A DNA stretch of 41,193 bases. Origin: Pseudomonas amygdali (GTDB lineage: Bacteria; Pseudomonadota; Gammaproteobacteria; Pseudomonadales; Pseudomonadaceae). The stretch is from contig NZ_LKBW01000265.1 of NCBI RefSeq assembly GCF_002699855.1, forward strand, positions 1 to 41,193. The letters run 5' to 3'. This document shows, one piece after another, positions 40,599-41,193 of the stretch. Below the pieces are notes generated by a model. It did not search any database. It saw only the letters and a list, made by a program, of their open reading frames with translations, and was not told the DNA's origin. The position numbers were made by a program, and so were the translations under genes. Position 1 is the stretch's first letter. Each line of letters opens with the position of its first letter.

Positions 40599-41065
40599 AG
40601 GTTGCTTTGGCGTTAAGCAGGCAATTTATTTTTATTTTATGCAGCCAACACCCTTCGGACTCGATAACTTCACTTTGCTGGAGCGTAGGGGGGAACAGTG
40701 AGGTTGCCTATGGTTTAGCTGGGAAGCTGTGGCAGGCGAATTAAGGTCAAGCCACAATTGCTGACGTCCATGCCTTTCAGGCGTTCGATACCTTTGGGTC
40801 TGTAAAGCTGGTTGTGAGTTTCGAGTGCCGGTTGTTGGAGGCGGGGCTGACAAGGGTCGTTACTGAAACCCGCGTGCATTGCCTGGATAATCATGCCCTT
40901 CGACGGTTCACACCCTACTGGTATGTGATCAGGCCGGTCAGCGGAATCATACGGCGCCGCATGCTGAAAATAATTGCCCGTGAATGCCGTGATCCAAGGC
41001 TTTAGCCGTCTGACAGTGCCCTGAACTGTGACCGGGTCCGGGAGATTGCCAGTAGAACAACTCGC
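40599..41065. other. Non-coding or decayed DNA downstream of the helicase gene
   Basis: About 470 bp without a convincing gene. The longest frames are under 90 codons, overlap each other on both strands, and have low-complexity Pro/Gln/Arg-rich translations. No tRNA, integrase or clear terminator was found. It lies between the helicase gene and an IS21-like end. Confidence 0.5.
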
Positions 41066-41137
41066 CTACTTCTCATGCACCGTACTCACCCCAAGCCTAT
41101 CTGCAAGCCGAGTCAAATTCGCACGATCCAGATTAAG
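41066..41137 (-). pseudogene. 3' remnant of an unidentified gene cut by an IS-like end
   Basis: On the minus strand a frame reads LNLDRANLTRLADRLG and ends VSTVHEK before a TAG at 41066-41068. It meets the IS21-like end at 41138, and beyond that a TAG at 41150-41152 blocks the frame. The segment has the feel of a helix-rich domain end (LTRLADRLGVS), but the family is not recognised. Confidence 0.35.
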
Positions 41138-41193
41138 TGTCAACGCCAACTAAAAAGTGACCCCCTTCCGTGCTAAATCGCCAACTTAGTTTT
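41138..41193. mobile_element. End of an IS21-family-like insertion sequence
   Basis: The sequence from TGTCAACGCCAACTAAAAAG onward begins with TG and carries the repeated motif CGCCAACT at 41144-41151 and again at 41179-41186, followed by AAAAAGTGACC and TAGTTTT respectively. Multiple short terminal repeats with GTGACC are typical of IS21-family ends. The istA/istB genes would lie beyond the window. Confidence 0.6.

Noticed and set aside
40632..40895. Minus-strand frame of up to about 88 codons after the helicase gene
   Set aside because: The translation is Pro/Gln/Arg/Ser-rich without domain features, lacks a ribosome binding site, and competes with overlapping frames on the other strand.
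37610..41193. A duplicated guaA 3' end as an attachment site
   Set aside because: I looked for a second copy of the last about 25 bases of guaA in the downstream DNA and saw none; the far end of any island would be outside the window.

Overview
The window is chromosomal DNA of a fluorescent pseudomonad, almost certainly of the Pseudomonas syringae complex. The gene order tRNA-Leu/queA/tgt/yajC/secD/secF, trmJ/cysE/iscRSUA/hscBA/fdx/iscX/ndk/rlmN/pilW/rodZ/ispG/hisS/yfgM/bamB/der and xseA/guaB/guaA is the usual Pseudomonas order. At the left edge a HopA-type type III effector lies beside tRNA-Leu, queA and tgt. That is the known border of the P. syringae hrp pathogenicity island (the exchangeable effector locus). 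No tool was run; family calls rest on motifs, length and gene order.

Layout. 1-1364: end of the exchangeable effector locus, with a 5'-truncated hopA-like gene and about 230 bp of unassigned DNA. 1365-1449: tRNA-Leu(CAA), minus strand. 1567-7003: tRNA queuosine synthesis (queA, tgt) and the accessory Sec complex (yajC, secD, secF). 7112-8534: a glycine-zipper envelope protein facing suhB. 8750-16074: trmJ, cysE and the iron-sulfur (ISC) operon under an IscR-type operator. 16171-25431: ndk, rlmN, then envelope and housekeeping genes ending in der. 25542-27469: a methionine/glutamine-type aminotransferase overlapping an omega-amidase-like nitrilase. 27530-28200: a FlxA-like coiled-coil gene and a cluster of REP-like palindromes. 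28204-33682, minus strand: an oxaloacetate decarboxylase-type enzyme, leuA with a leucine-rich leader peptide, an M23 peptidase and xseA. 33814-37609: a zinc-ribbon protein, guaB and guaA. 37610-41193: accessory DNA downstream of guaA, containing three hairpins, a 905-residue SF1 helicase with a DUF2726-like nuclease domain, a short truncated reading frame and the end of an IS21-like element.

How the genes work together. CysE makes O-acetylserine for cysteine. IscS takes sulfur from cysteine, and IscU/IscA/HscBA/Fdx assemble clusters that are needed by RlmN and IspG further along and by IscR itself. YajC/SecDF, YfgM, BamB, PilW, RodZ and SuhB serve the envelope or translation. GuaB and GuaA make GMP from IMP.

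The two accessory zones are the window's ends. The best candidate for an undescribed system is the helicase-nuclease gene behind guaA, a site known in other bacteria as an island integration hotspot. It looks like a stand-alone nucleic-acid-targeting, possibly anti-phage, enzyme. Other notable items are the decayed effector missing its secretion signal, the leuA leader peptide, and a terminator whose loop holds a perfect -10 hexamer for ndk.
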